DNA of 64,000 nucleotides from Chlorobaculum sp. MV4-Y (GCF_025244685.1 NZ_CP104202.1:436323-500322); one strand, 5' to 3'; counted from the first letter of the stretch, positions 28,604-39,867 are shown. The notes: generated from the sequence alone by a model not told the origin. Translations and numbers: made by a program.

Positions 28604-28906
28604 ATGGAGTACACCGAGCAGCAAAAACAGGCGTTCAAGCGCGAATTTGCAAACAGACGTCGAAATCAGATAGTAGTTTCCGGTCTGCTCTTCATTTTGA
28701 TGATCCCTTCTGTTACGGCAGATAAAAGCACAGGTTTGGTGCTCGGAACTTATCCGGTGGCAATGTTTATGCCTCTATTTTTCGTTGTGGTAATCGGTGC
28801 GCTTGTTTTTTCATTCAAGAACTGGCGGTGCCCGGCTTGCGACAAGTATTTAGGGCGGTCGATGAATCCGCATTTCTGTTGGAAATGTGGAATAGCCTTG
28901 AGATAG
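28604..28906 (+). CDS. Small membrane protein with C-terminal zinc ribbon, function unknown
   Basis: 100 residues: a basic N-terminal amphipathic stretch (YTEQQKQAFKREFANRRRN), two hydrophobic segments (about 23-38 and 47-70), then a cytoplasmic-type zinc ribbon CPAC ... CWKC. GGAGGT lies 10 nt upstream of the ATG and supports the start. No family beyond the zinc ribbon is recognised. It is followed by a strong terminator and preceded by tspO (75 nt), with which it may share a transcript. Confidence 0.8.
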   Translation: MEYTEQQKQAFKREFANRRRNQIVVSGLLFILMIPSVTADKSTGLVLGTYPVAMFMPLFFVVVIGALVFSFKNWRCPACDKYLGRSMNPHFCWKCGIALR

Positions 28907-28954
28907 AGTGGTGATATACCGGATGGCCCGATTCGACGGAACTTCGTGATCTAC

Positions 28955-28990
28955 GCCCCCCTGAATGCTGACCAGTCAGGGGGGCTTTTT
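28955..28990 (+). terminator. Intrinsic terminator, bidirectional
   Basis: A perfect 10-bp stem, GCCCCCCTGA (28955-28964) with its complement at 28976-28985, loop of 11 nt, followed by TTTTT. It sits between the zinc-ribbon gene and the convergent lipoprotein gene. Confidence 0.85.
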
Positions 28991-28997
28991 ATTGACG

Positions 28998-29549
28998 TTA
29001 CTCCAGCGTTTTCAGCTTTGCGACGGCCATTCTGCCTGCCTCGACGAGCCGTGCGCGGATGGTAGCATTGCTGGTGTTTCCGGCTCCGATCTGGATGTAG
29101 TAACCGTCGGCCATAATGTAGATGCCTCCGCTCGCGATGAACGCTTCGTCGCCCACACCATCGATGTCGGTTCTCATACCTTCAAAATTATCCTTGAGGC
29201 TCTTGTAAATCGCTGCTGCGCCAGCCCCGCCGGGCGGGAAAAAGGCGTCCTGTGTCAGCGACACCTGCAAGAACGGTATCGGCTCGCCGCTGGCGGGGTT
29301 GTACATGCAGAGCTTCATGCCGACAACCTTTTTCTCACTCTTCTCCGCAGGCTTGACCGCTTCGCCGAGCAGTTTCGCCGCGTCATCTTGCGTGATGAGC
29401 TGGCAGGGTTCGATGATTTTCGAGGCCTTCTGCTGAACCGCCGCATTGCCGCTGTCAGCCCCAGACTGCTGGGTTGAGTTGCCGCCGCATCCGGCGAAAA
29501 GCAGGGCAGCGCAGAGCGGAAGAATCCGGATGATGTGTACTGGTCGCAT
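28998..29549 (-). CDS. Putative lipoprotein, unknown function
   Basis: 183 residues from ATG 29549: MRPVHIIRILPLCAALLFAGC, a clear lipoprotein signal with lipobox Cys, then a low-complexity Gly/Ser/Gln linker. The globular part starts IIEPCQLITQDDAAKLLGEAV and includes a second Cys (MKLCMYNP), a pattern reminiscent of DUF3558-like periplasmic lipoproteins. No enzymatic motif is visible. An upstream in-frame codon (14 residues earlier) is unlikely because it would bury the signal peptide. It is a single gene, ended by the shared terminator. Confidence 0.8.
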   Translation of the reverse strand: MRPVHIIRILPLCAALLFAGCGGNSTQQSGADSGNAAVQQKASKIIEPCQLITQDDAAKLLGEAVKPAEKSEKKVVGMKLCMYNPASGEPIPFLQVSLTQDAFFPPGGAGAAAIYKSLKDNFEGMRTDIDGVGDEAFIASGGIYIMADGYYIQIGAGNTSNATIRARLVEAGRMAVAKLKTLE

Positions 29550-29856
29550 GGGGTGAGGTGATTTTATTTTCGGTGGATGGATTACCTTCAAAGGTAGGGA
29601 ATTTCTCTGTGAGGCGGTGGTGGCGAGAGGCTTATACTGATCTGGATACGATCACCACATAAATGGCAGTACATATGGTAACTTTTTAAAATAAGAAGTG
29701 TTGCGCAATATTTTAGAGGTTTTCTGTATGCGTTCTGTATTGACTGAAAATCGAAAATCCGTTTATTATATGGATCAATCTAATCAATGTTGGGCGTAAA
29801 CGATTGCGGGTTTCGAGCAAGGATAATAGAAACTAGAGTTGGCCGGTATTTGATCT
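29550..29856. other. AT-rich intergenic region upstream of the GIY-YIG fragment
   Basis: About 307 bases, clearly more AT-rich than the surrounding coding DNA, with no recognised gene. Just before 29857 the other frame reads Y-L-I-Y-G, which would join to the GIY-YIG fragment if one base were removed. The region may therefore hold the remains of its 5' end or of a foreign insertion. Confidence 0.45.
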
Positions 29857-30219
29857 ATGGGCCTCATAGATCCTCGAAACCGATGCTTGCGTTACATCGG
29901 AAAAACGCATAAACGAAGAGAATGGCGCTTGGCGGCACATATGGAGTCTGCTCTACAGGGTTCATCTGCACCCGTTCACAAATGGGTCAGAGAGCTTCTA
30001 TCTATTGGGAAAGAACCGAAAATATTTGTCGTAACGCGTATACCAAAAGAAGCCTGTTGGCAGCGGGCTGAAAGGGAAGAAATCGTGAGGTGGCGAGCGT
30101 GGCCCGATAGCAACCTTCCCTACATTCATCCACCTCAAACGCCAAAGAGCGTAGAAACGGAGATTTTCAGTGTGTTACTGCTAAATAGTACAAAGCGGAG
30201 GCTAATACAAACGTTCTGA
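29857..30219 (+). CDS. GIY-YIG nuclease-like protein, probably N-terminally truncated
   Basis: 120 residues beginning GLIDPRNRCLRYIGKTHKRREWRLAAHM, which matches the second half of a GIY-YIG nuclease core (YIGKT, then an Arg and a His on the first helix). The block VHKWVRELLSIGKEPKIFVV and a possible metal-site Glu in QRAEREEIVRW follow. The first beta strand with the GIY tripeptide is missing from this frame, and a stop codon lies two codons upstream of the ATG. It could be a decayed homing-type or phage-type nuclease. The C-terminal 20 residues resemble no family and may be read-through of a worn end. Confidence 0.6.
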   Translation: MGLIDPRNRCLRYIGKTHKRREWRLAAHMESALQGSSAPVHKWVRELLSIGKEPKIFVVTRIPKEACWQRAEREEIVRWRAWPDSNLPYIHPPQTPKSVETEIFSVLLLNSTKRRLIQTF

Positions 30220-30324
30220 CCAAAAACCATCGTCCAAAAAGCGCATACAGCGAACGCGCCAAAGGCTCACGCCGCAGCTGTCCTTGGCGCCTGACAAAAT
30301 ATTACATCACGGAGAAATTCAATC

Positions 30325-30627
30325 ATGCTCATCCAAAACAAATCCCCCTACATCGCTCACGTCTTTGTCTGCACCAATGATCGCGGGGGAGCGCGGAAAT
30401 CTTGTGTGGACGGGAACAGTCAGCTTGTGAAAGCGACATTGAAGGCGGCTGTCGAGGCGAAGGGGTGGAAAGGGAAGGTGAGGGTCTCGACGTCGGGTTG
30501 CCTGGGGGTTTGCGGCGAGGGGCCGAATGTGATGATTTATCCTCAGAAATTCTGGTTTTCCGGTGTCACTCCGGATGATGTGGATGCAATTTTGTCCGCG
30601 ATTGAGCGTTTGATGAGTGAGGCCTGA
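30325..30627 (+). CDS. Thioredoxin-like [2Fe-2S] ferredoxin domain protein
   Basis: 100 residues with four cysteines in the pattern of thioredoxin-like [2Fe-2S] ferredoxins: Cys16 (HVFVCTNDR), Cys27 (ARKSCVDG), then Cys59 and Cys63 in SGCLGVCGEGP. The last is followed by NVMIYPQKFWFSGVTPDDVDAIL, the usual continuation of stand-alone (2Fe-2S) ferredoxin proteins. It is an electron carrier or Fe-S/metal-responsive protein in the cytoplasm; the partner is unknown. It heads a group with an ArsR regulator (54 nt later) and a Cys-rich microprotein. Confidence 0.9.
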   Translation: MLIQNKSPYIAHVFVCTNDRGGARKSCVDGNSQLVKATLKAAVEAKGWKGKVRVSTSGCLGVCGEGPNVMIYPQKFWFSGVTPDDVDAILSAIERLMSEA

Positions 30628-30680
30628 TCTTGTTTGAAAATGTTTTAGTATTTGCGCGTTCACTTAATTAGATTGATTCG

Positions 30681-30968
30681 ATGAGTAACGCTGACAACAT
30701 GGCCCGGATGTTCAAGGTGCTTTCCGTTGGCTCCAGAGTTCGGATAGTCGAGCTGCTGAAGGAGCGGTCGCTGTGCGTCAACGCGCTGGCCAAGGCGCTT
30801 GATATCACTCCGGCGGCGGTTTCGCAGCATCTCCGGGTTTTGCGTGATGCGGAAGTCGTGCTTCCCGAACGGCGCGGCTATTCGGTGCATTACCGGGTGG
30901 ATAGGGAGGTGCTTGCCGAATGGAACACGGTCGTATCAACGTTGCTCGGCGTCACGAATGAAGAATGA
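30681..30968 (+). CDS. ArsR-family winged-helix transcriptional regulator
   Basis: 95 residues with a classic ArsR/SmtB winged helix: MARMFKVLSVGSRVRIVELL, CVNALAKALDITPAAVSQHLRVLRDAEVV with the recognition helix, and a beta wing ERRGYSVHYRVD. A single Cys32 stands where arsenic/cadmium sensors have a Cys-x-Cys pair (here Cys-Val-Asn), so classical thiol metal sensing is doubtful. It probably controls its own small operon, which includes the flanking ferredoxin and Cys-rich genes. Confidence 0.92.
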   Translation: MSNADNMARMFKVLSVGSRVRIVELLKERSLCVNALAKALDITPAAVSQHLRVLRDAEVVLPERRGYSVHYRVDREVLAEWNTVVSTLLGVTNEE

Positions 30969-31002
30969 ACGAAAGCATCATCAATTCAACTGGAGTTAAA
31001 TC

Positions 31003-31158
31003 ATGAGTGAAGAAAAATCCTGCTGCTGCCAGAAGCCAGAAATGCTGAAAGGCACCCCCGAAAAGTGCTCCCCGGAAACCATCAAACAGTGCCACGGCGA
31101 TCAGCCGTCCCACCCCTGTGTTCCGGAAGATCAGAAAGCGTCGGGGGAAAAGGAGTGA
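31003..31158 (+). CDS. Cysteine-rich microprotein (51 aa)
   Basis: A short frame, ATG 31003 to TGA 31158, with GGAG 8 nt upstream of the start. The product begins MSEEKSCCCQKPEMLKGTPE and has six cysteines (Cys7-9, Cys22, Cys30, Cys39) and two His in a hydrophilic, Pro/Glu/Lys-rich chain. That composition suggests a thiol metal-binding or metallochaperone-like peptide, but no family is assigned. It is the third gene of the ferredoxin-ArsR unit (34 nt after arsR) and is followed by a strong terminator, so co-regulation by the ArsR protein is likely. Confidence 0.7.
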   Translation: MSEEKSCCCQKPEMLKGTPEKCSPETIKQCHGDQPSHPCVPEDQKASGEKE

Positions 31159-31186
31159 TCAGGCCGATACGGTCTGCCATTAATTC

Positions 31187-31227
31187 AAAAGCCTCAACAG
31201 AAAATGATTCTGTTGAGGCTTTTTTTA
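31187..31227 (+). terminator. Strong intrinsic terminator of the ferredoxin-ArsR-Cys-rich unit
   Basis: A 12-bp perfect stem, GCCTCAACAGAA (31191-31202) against 31208-31219, with a 5-nt loop and A and T runs on both flanks (T7 after the hairpin). It lies in a convergent gap, so it can also stop transcription from the DUF4405 side. Confidence 0.9.
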
Positions 31228-31268
31228 TCCCTTCGAGGGATATTTATCGAGACGTGTTAACCCGCCGC

Positions 31269-31757
31269 TCACTCAAACAGCGCGAGGATAACTTTTTGCG
31301 CTTCGCTGCCGTTGGTGGCGGCGATCTCTTTGATGCTCTGGTTTGCGTCGCCAACTTTCAACCCTTTTTGTTCCAGCTTTGCAACCGCCTGTTCAGGAGT
31401 CAGCTTGACAACTGGCGCCAGGGTTTCAACCGAGGCGCTTGAAAGGGTGCGGTTGACCCGCATGAAGGGGTTGCCGCCTTTGCCCTGCGAGGGAACGGTG
31501 ATGGCGGCGATGGTGACGATCAGGCCTGTGGAGATGATCGCAAGCGCCCCCTTGCGGCTGAAGTAGTTGGTGAAGCTTTTCCAGTTCGCCATCGTATGGA
31601 GTACGCCACCGGTGACGAGCGCCTAGCTCAGCCATTCGTGCACTGGCTTGATGAGACCTCCCTCTTTGTGGAAGAAGATCAGGATGCCGGTGACGGCGGA
31701 AATGACGAAAGTTGCGATGATAAGCGGGGTTGCACAGGATTTCAAAGTTGGTTTCAT
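31269..31757 (-). pseudogene. DUF4405-like membrane protein interrupted by an in-frame amber codon
   Basis: From ATG 31757 the frame reads MKPTLKSCATPLIIATFVIS... with a first membrane helix and the pattern FFHKEGG...VHEWLS. A TAG stop at 31623-31625 follows. The same frame then continues ALVTGGVLHTMANWKSF, a second helix with the family LH motif, a third helix and a soluble tail to 31269. In DUF4405 proteins this position normally reads HEW-x-x-W, so TGG to TAG is the likely change. These four-His-type helices often bind haem. A shorter product could restart at ATG 31592. Either a recent pseudogene or read-through. Confidence 0.75.
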
Positions 31758-31892
31758 GATTGTTTTTCAGTATTGGTGAAAGTATCGTTACAGCTTCTCT
31801 GACGATGGTTGGGGAGAAATACTGCGGAGAATTTTCTTATAAGGCTATAGTTCGTATTGGACTTGCAAGAGGGATGACGTTTTCTGCACAAA

Positions 31893-31927
31893 ACAAAGGT
31901 GCCCCGTTTTTCGCGGGGCACCTTTGT
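31893..31927 (-). terminator. Candidate terminator of acs
   Basis: A perfect 14-bp stem, ACAAAGGTGCCCCG (31893-31906) with its complement at 31914-31927, with a 7-nt loop. On the minus strand it is followed by TTTG and is about 30 nt downstream of the acs stop. The T-tract is short, but the stem is very strong. Confidence 0.75.
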
Positions 31928-31951
31928 TTGTCTGATATCGTGAGCAGGTTG

Positions 31952-33928
<1,977 letters not shown>

Positions 33929-34088
33929 TGGTAAAACGGTTTTGTATTGAAAAAAAGCCTGCCACCCCTTGAGAGGGCGCTGACGGTTCGGCCGGGGTTG
34001 GGTAAGGGTCCAGCCGGATACCCTTTATGAATTCGGATCAAAAATTTACAGAAAAAAAACAGATGATGCCATGCGTCATTTTATCAGC

Positions 34089-36509
34089 TCATTTCGGCTT
34101 GACGGCAAAGTTGACCAGTTTGCCCGGCACGGCGATCTCTTTGATGATCGTCTGCCCCTCGAGGAACTTCGCGACGCTTTCCACTTTTTTCGCCTTTTCG
34201 ATCATATCATCCTTAGTGCAGCCCGCCGGAGCCTGGAAGGTTCCCCGGAGCTTGCCGTTGACCTGCACGGCGATGGTGACCACGTCGTTTGCCGCGAGCG
34301 CCGGATCGAACGCCGGCCATGAGGCTCCGCTGATCGACTCCGCGTGGCCGAGCGTCTGCCACAGCTCCTCGGTGATGTGCGGCGCGAAGGGCGAGAGCAT
34401 CACGAGCACGGTCTCGACAGCCTCGCGGCTGTAGCATCCCGCCTTGTGCAGCTCGTTGACGAGCACCATCATCTCCGAGATGGCGGTGTTGAACTTGAGC
34501 TGGTCAATATCTTCGGTCACCTTTTTGATCGCCTTGTGCATCCGCTTGAGGATCGCGTCGTCCGGTTTCGTCTCAGTGACTCTCGGTGTTTCGGCGAACT
34601 CTTCCCAAGCGAGACGCCACACCTTGTTGAGGAAGCGGCTGATACCCTCGATACCGTTGGTGTTCCAGGGCTTGACCTGTTCAAGCGGGCCGAGGAACAT
34701 TTCGTACAGCCGTACCGCGTCCGCGCCGTAGGTGGCGAGCACATGGTCGGCGGGGATGACGTTGCCACGTGATTTGGACATCTTTTCGTTGTCCTCGCCG
34801 AGAATCATGCCCTGGTTGAAGAGGCGCTGGAACGGCTCCTTGGTGCTGACGACACCGAGGTCGTAGAGCACCTTGTGCCAGAAGCGCGAATAGAGCAGGT
34901 GCAGCACCGCGTGTTCCGCGCCGCCGATGTAGAGATCGACGTTCATCCAGTATTTTTCGCGCGACGGATCAACGAGCGCGTCGCCATTCTGCGGGTCGAT
35001 GAAGCGCAGGTAGTACCAGCAGCTTCCGGCCCACTGCGGCATGGTGTTGGTTTCGCGGCGGAATTTGCCGTGCTCGTCCTCGCCGTAGAGCCAGCTCTCG
35101 ATGTTGGCCAGGGGCGACTCGCCGGTTGAGGTGGGCTGGTAAGCTTCGACCTCCGGCAGCGTGAGCGGCAGATTGGTCTCCGGGCGCATCGTGCCGTCCT
35201 CGTAGTGCTTGATCGGGATCGGCTCGCCCCAGTAGCGCTGGCGGCTGAAGACCCAGTCACGCAGCTTGTAGTTGACCTTGCGCATGCCCTTGCCCTTCGA
35301 TTCGAGCCAGGTGGCCATGCGGTCGAAGGCGGTCTTGAAGTCGAGGCCGTCGATGGAAATTTCGTCGTTCGACGAATTGACGCAAACGCTGTCTTTGCCC
35401 TCGAACACCTCCTCCTGCACATCGTGCGGACTTTTGATCACCTCGCGGATCGGCAAACCGAATTTTTTGGCGAACTCCCAGTCACGACTGTCGTGCGCCG
35501 GGACGGACATGATTGCGCCGGTGCCGTAGCTGGTGAGCACGAAGTCCGAAATCCAGACCGGTAGTGCTTCGCCGGTGGCCGGATTGATCGCGTAAGAGCC
35601 GGTGAAGACGCCGGTTTTGTCCTTCTGCAGGCCGGTGCGCTCCAGTTCGGTTTTGAGCTTCGCCTGCTCGATATACTTTTTGACCTCCACGAGCTGCTGG
35701 GCGATGGCGAGCTTTTCGGCCATCGGATGCTCCGGCGAAATGACGAGGTAGGTCGCGCCGAACAAGGTATCCGGGCGGGTGGTGTAGACGCGCAGGTTGG
35801 TGCGGTGGCAGCGCAGTTCGAAATCGATCTCCATGCCTTCGGAGCGGCCGATCCAGTTGCGTTGCATCTGCTTGACGTTCTCCGGCCAGTCGAGCTCATC
35901 GAGGTCTTCAATGAGCCGCTCGGCGTAGGCGGTGATCTTGAGCACCCACTGGCGGAGCGGTCGGCGCACCACAGTGTAGCCGTCAGCGATCTTCTCGTCC
36001 ACCTCTTCATTGGCCAAAACCACCTTCAGCTCCTTGCACCAGTTGACGTCCACCTCCGAGATGTAGGCCAGCCCTTTTTCGTAGAGCTTCAGGAAAATCC
36101 ACTGCGTCCACTTGAAGTAGTTCGGGTCGGTGGTGTTGATCTCGCGGCTCCAGTCGTAGGAGAAGCCCATGCTTTTGAGGGTCTCGCGGAAGTTGGAGAC
36201 GTTTACCTCGGTGGTCAGTCTCGGATGGGTACCGGTCTTGATGGCGAACTGCTCGGCGGGCAGGCCGAAGGCGTCCCAGCCCATCGGGTGCAGCACGTTG
36301 AAGCCGCGGCAGCGCTTGTAGCGCGCCATGATGTCTGTGGCCGTGTACCCTTCGAGGTGACCGACGTGCAGCCCCGAACCACTCGGGTAGGGGAACATGT
36401 CGAGCACGTAATATTTTGGTTTCTCCTGATCCTGGCCCGAGGCAAAGGTGTTTTCGCTTGCCCACCGGGCCTGCCACTTCCGCTCTAACGCTGAAAAATC
36501 GTATTTCAT
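34089..36509 (-). CDS. leuS: Leucyl-tRNA synthetase (LeuRS)
   Basis: Charges tRNA-Leu. It has 806 residues from ATG 36509, preceded by AAGGAG with 4-nt spacing, so longer in-frame codons upstream are rejected. The class Ia features are clear: the HIGH-type motif in PYPSGSGLHVGHLEGYTATD, a CP1 editing domain (TRPDTLFGATYLVISPEHP and the block SVPAHDSRDWEFA with its proofreading Asp) and the KMSKS loop in NEKMSKSRGNVIPADH. A C-terminal anticodon-binding domain ends IAVPGKLVNFAVKPK. It is cytoplasmic and lies downstream of pnp on the same strand. Confidence 0.97.
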   Translation of the reverse strand: MKYDFSALERKWQARWASENTFASGQDQEKPKYYVLDMFPYPSGSGLHVGHLEGYTATDIMARYKRCRGFNVLHPMGWDAFGLPAEQFAIKTGTHPRLTTEVNVSNFRETLKSMGFSYDWSREINTTDPNYFKWTQWIFLKLYEKGLAYISEVDVNWCKELKVVLANEEVDEKIADGYTVVRRPLRQWVLKITAYAERLIEDLDELDWPENVKQMQRNWIGRSEGMEIDFELRCHRTNLRVYTTRPDTLFGATYLVISPEHPMAEKLAIAQQLVEVKKYIEQAKLKTELERTGLQKDKTGVFTGSYAINPATGEALPVWISDFVLTSYGTGAIMSVPAHDSRDWEFAKKFGLPIREVIKSPHDVQEEVFEGKDSVCVNSSNDEISIDGLDFKTAFDRMATWLESKGKGMRKVNYKLRDWVFSRQRYWGEPIPIKHYEDGTMRPETNLPLTLPEVEAYQPTSTGESPLANIESWLYGEDEHGKFRRETNTMPQWAGSCWYYLRFIDPQNGDALVDPSREKYWMNVDLYIGGAEHAVLHLLYSRFWHKVLYDLGVVSTKEPFQRLFNQGMILGEDNEKMSKSRGNVIPADHVLATYGADAVRLYEMFLGPLEQVKPWNTNGIEGISRFLNKVWRLAWEEFAETPRVTETKPDDAILKRMHKAIKKVTEDIDQLKFNTAISEMMVLVNELHKAGCYSREAVETVLVMLSPFAPHITEELWQTLGHAESISGASWPAFDPALAANDVVTIAVQVNGKLRGTFQAPAGCTKDDMIEKAKKVESVAKFLEGQTIIKEIAVPGKLVNFAVKPK

Positions 36510-36564
36510 GATCTCCTTGTCATGTTCAAAAATGTGCCGGGAAGATAATCCCGCTACGGTAATG

Positions 36565-36607
36565 AAAAAAGGCAGTGCAGGTTTCATATTTCTCCTGCAC
36601 TGCCTTT
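36565..36607 (-). terminator. Intrinsic terminator of pnp
   Basis: A 14-bp perfect stem, AAAGGCAGTGCAGG (36568-36581) with its complement at 36594-36607, loop 12 nt, followed on the minus strand by six T residues. It lies between the pnp stop and the leuS start. Confidence 0.88.
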
Positions 36608-36625
36608 CGTTCAGTTTCGTTCCGT

Positions 36626-38833
36626 TCAGTCTCGCTCGGGCCTTGCAGCGGCGCCGTTGGTTTCGGCTGATTGCTCTTCCGTCTCGAGCAGCGCCTTCAT
36701 CGAGAGGGCGAACTTGGTCTTTCCGGTGCGTGGATCCTTGCGCACGTCGATCAGCTTTACCTTGATCCGGTCACCCACCTTGAGCACATCGCTCACCTTG
36801 GCGATGCGCTGCTTCGAAATCTCCGAGATGTGCACCAGACCATCGGTCTTTGGCAGGAACTCGACGAAGGCGCCGAGCTCGTCGCGGATGTCGCGAACCT
36901 TGCCCATGTAAACCGTGCCGACCTCGGGTTTGGAAACGAGGGTCTTGATGGTCTCGACCGCTGCCTTGGTGGCCTCGGGGCTGGAGCAGGCGATGGTGAC
37001 TGTGCCGTCGTCGTCGATGTTGATCTCCGCGCCGGTCTCCTCGGTGATGCTGCGGATGGTTTCGCCGCCCTTGCCGATCACCATGCCGATGGCGTCCACC
37101 GGAATCTGGATGGTGGTGAGGCGCGGAGCGTATTTGCCGATATCTTTGCGCGATTCGGGAATTGCCTCGGCCATGACGTCGAGGATGTGCAGACGTCCGC
37201 GGCGCGCCTGTTCGAGCGCGGTTTCGAGGATGTGGTAGTCGAGGCCGTCGATTTTGATGTCCATCTGGCAGGCGGTGATGCCATCACGGGTGCCTGCCAC
37301 CTTGAAGTCCATGTCGCCAAGATGATCCTCGTTGCCGAGAATGTCGGAGAGCACGGCGTAGCGCTCGCCTTCCTTGATGAGGCCCATTGCGATGCCGGAG
37401 ACCGGTTTCTTGAGCGGAATGCCGCCGTCCATCGCGGCCAGCGTGCCACCGCAGACCGAGGCCATCGAGGACGAACCGTTCGATTCGAGGATGTCCGAGA
37501 CGAGGCGCACGGTGTAGGGGAACTCCTGCTCAGATGGCATCACCATCTTGATAGCGCGCTCGGCGAGGTTACCGTGGCCGATCTCACGCCTGCCGGTGCC
37601 GCCGACCCTGCCGGTTTCGCCGACCGAGAAGGGGGGAAAGTTGTAGTGCAGCATGAAGCGCTTGTCCTTGTCGTCGGTAAGCGTATCGACCGACTGGGCA
37701 TCCTTTTTGGTGCCGAGCGTGAGGGTGACCAGCGCCTGTGTTTCGCCGCGCGTGAAGAGCGCCGAACCGTGCGCCCTCGGGATGAGGCCCAGCTCGATGC
37801 TGATCGGGCGAACCTGTTCGAGCGTGCGGCCGTCGAGGCGTTTGCTATCGTCGAGAATCATGTGGCGCATCACCTTTTTCTCGACTGAGTGGATGCACTC
37901 CTCGATGATGTGTTCGTTCATGCAGAGCGCGCTGGAGGGATCGGCTTCGATCTGATCGGGGCCGACACGGTCGGTGAAGTGCGTGAGGGTTTTCCTGATG
38001 GTTTGCGTGTAGATTGCTTTGGTTTTTTCGGCGCGCTCCTCCTTGGCGAGCGGGGTGTAGGCCAGAGCTTTCAGCTCAGCCGAGCAGTGCTCTTCAACGA
38101 AATTGACCAGTTCGTCCGGCGCGACGGTCGGGGAGAATGGCCGTTTGGGCTTGGCCACCTCTGTGGCGAGTTCGCGCTGGAGAGCGCAGATTTTCTTGAT
38201 GGCGTTGTGGCCGAATTTGATGGCGTCGAGCATCTCGACCTCGGAGATCTCCTTCATCTCGCCTTCGAGCATACAGATGGTATCCTCGGTGCCGCCGATG
38301 CAGATGTCCATGTCGCTCTGTGCCAGCTCGTTGATATCCGGATTGACGACGAAGAGGCCGTTGATGCGCCCGACGCGAACTTCCGACATCGGGTTGGCGA
38401 ACGGAATATCCGACACCATGATCGCAGCCGAAGCGGCGATGCCGCCAAGCACATCGGCGTCGTTGATCGTGTCGGAAGAGATGACCGAGATGATGATCTG
38501 GGTCTCCTGATAGTAACCGTCAGGGAAGAGCGGGCGCAGGGCGCGGTCGATCAGGCGGGCGGAGAGAATTTCTTTTTCGGAGGGGCGGCCTTCGCGTTTG
38601 AAGAAGCCGCCGGGGAACTTGCCGGCTGCCGAATATTTTTCACGGTACTCGACCTGGAGCGGGAAGAAGTCCTGATTCGGCGACGGAGGCGTTTTGCTTG
38701 AAACCACCGTGGCGAGCACCATGGTGTCCTTCATCGTCACGACAACCGCGCCGTCGGCCTGTTTGGCCATTTTGCCGGTTTCGATCGTGATTATCTTGCC
38801 GTGTCCAAGATCGATCTCTTTTTTGATAAACAT
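36626..38833 (-). CDS. pnp: Polyribonucleotide nucleotidyltransferase (PNPase)
   Basis: A 3'-5' phosphorolytic exoribonuclease of mRNA decay, 735 residues. Two RNase PH domains flank a helical linker: the first has [16 protein letters not shown] and [27 protein letters not shown]; the second has [14 protein letters not shown] and the catalytic acidic block [20 protein letters not shown]. These are followed by a KH domain ([22 protein letters not shown]) and an S1 domain ([32 protein letters not shown]). All parts are intact. It is monocistronic, with its own terminator. Confidence 0.97.
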   Translation of the reverse strand: MFIKKEIDLGHGKIITIETGKMAKQADGAVVVTMKDTMVLATVVSSKTPPSPNQDFFPLQVEYREKYSAAGKFPGGFFKREGRPSEKEILSARLIDRALRPLFPDGYYQETQIIISVISSDTINDADVLGGIAASAAIMVSDIPFANPMSEVRVGRINGLFVVNPDINELAQSDMDICIGGTEDTICMLEGEMKEISEVEMLDAIKFGHNAIKKICALQRELATEVAKPKRPFSPTVAPDELVNFVEEHCSAELKALAYTPLAKEERAEKTKAIYTQTIRKTLTHFTDRVGPDQIEADPSSALCMNEHIIEECIHSVEKKVMRHMILDDSKRLDGRTLEQVRPISIELGLIPRAHGSALFTRGETQALVTLTLGTKKDAQSVDTLTDDKDKRFMLHYNFPPFSVGETGRVGGTGRREIGHGNLAERAIKMVMPSEQEFPYTVRLVSDILESNGSSSMASVCGGTLAAMDGGIPLKKPVSGIAMGLIKEGERYAVLSDILGNEDHLGDMDFKVAGTRDGITACQMDIKIDGLDYHILETALEQARRGRLHILDVMAEAIPESRKDIGKYAPRLTTIQIPVDAIGMVIGKGGETIRSITEETGAEINIDDDGTVTIACSSPEATKAAVETIKTLVSKPEVGTVYMGKVRDIRDELGAFVEFLPKTDGLVHISEISKQRIAKVSDVLKVGDRIKVKLIDVRKDPRTGKTKFALSMKALLETEEQSAETNGAAARPERD

Positions 38834-39012
38834 TGAAATCAGTTGTGGTTAAAAGTGATGAACCTCTTCGCTGGACCTTCGGGACGATGCCATGCCGATG
38901 GAAAAATCAGGTTCCGGAATGCCGGTCACGGTCGAAGCCAATTCAAAAATTAAAAAAGTCAAACAATATACTATAAAATAGTTCCCTTCCAGTACCGGTT
39001 TGCCGGAATGCA

Positions 39013-39867
39013 TCATGGGCATTCAAAGCGCCAGTTGTCGATCAGCCTCGTCTTGCCGATGCGCACCGCCATGACGAGGCGGCAGGCTTTGCCAGGAACC
39101 GCCTGTGTGACCGGCTCGAAAGTGGCGTTATCGACGAAGCAGATGTAATCCGGCGCGGCGTCTGGCTCGGAGCGCACCAGCGCATCGGCTTCGGTGGCAA
39201 TTGCCTCCAGATCGGCGCGGCCTTTGTCGATCTCCGCCTTCGCGTGCTGGATCGCGCGATAGAGTACCGTTGCCTGCTGGCGTTCGTCCGAACTGAGGTA
39301 GATGTTGCGCGAGCTGGTGGCCAGCCCGTCACTTTCGCGAGTGACCGGCGCGCCAAGAATCGTGACGGCGATGTTCAGGTCGGCCACAACGCGCCGAATG
39401 ACCGTGAGCTGCTGCGCGTCCTTCTCGCCGAAGACCGCCAGGTGCGGGCGTGTGATGCCGAGCAGCTTGACCACCACCGTGGCCACACCGCTGAAATGGC
39501 CGGGCCGCGATGCGCCCTCGAAGCGCGTAGCGATGGGACCGGGATCGATGCTTGTCGAGTATCCATCCGGGTACATCGCTTCGACCGACGGCGCGAAGAG
39601 GTAATCGATGCCCGCTGAACGTGCCAGCGCGGCATCCTGCTCGAAGGGTCTTGGATAACGGTGAAAATCTTCGTTCGGGCCGAATTGCGTCGGGTTGACA
39701 AAGATGGTCATAATGACCGTTCCGGCATGTGCTTTCGCGAGTTTCACCAGACTCAGGTGCCCTTCGTGCAAAGCGCCCATCGTCATGACGACGCCAATGT
39801 ACTGGTGCTGGAGACGCAGTTTTTCGGCGATCTTCTGCATCTCGGCGGGGTCATTGATGATCTGCAT
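39013..39867 (-). CDS. panC: Pantothenate synthetase (PanC)
   Basis: Joins pantoate and beta-alanine with ATP, the last step to pantothenate. It has 284 residues from ATG 39867. Family blocks visible are [21 protein letters not shown] (HxGH nucleotide loop), [49 protein letters not shown] and [15 protein letters not shown]. Its start lies 17 nt inside the end of rsmI, so the pair is translationally coupled. Longer in-frame codons upstream belong to the overlap region and are rejected. Confidence 0.96.
   Translation of the reverse strand: MQIINDPAEMQKIAEKLRLQHQYIGVVMTMGALHEGHLSLVKLAKAHAGTVIMTIFVNPTQFGPNEDFHRYPRPFEQDAALARSAGIDYLFAPSVEAMYPDGYSTSIDPGPIATRFEGASRPGHFSGVATVVVKLLGITRPHLAVFGEKDAQQLTVIRRVVADLNIAVTILGAPVTRESDGLATSSRNIYLSSDERQQATVLYRAIQHAKAEIDKGRADLEAIATEADALVRSEPDAAPDYICFVDNATFEPVTQAVPGKACRLVMAVRIGKTRLIDNWRFECP

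Noticed and set aside
30235-30300. Integron attC-like fold (GCGCCAAAGG ... CCTTGGCGC)
   Set aside because: The inverted repeat has a bulge, the terminal core sites of attC are missing and no integrase or cassette array is present.
33929-34020. Possible attenuator or riboswitch in the acs leader
   Set aside because: A T7 run precedes acs, but the stem before it (CCCT/AGGG) is only four base pairs and I could not match the leader to any known riboswitch class. It may merely end the leuS transcript.
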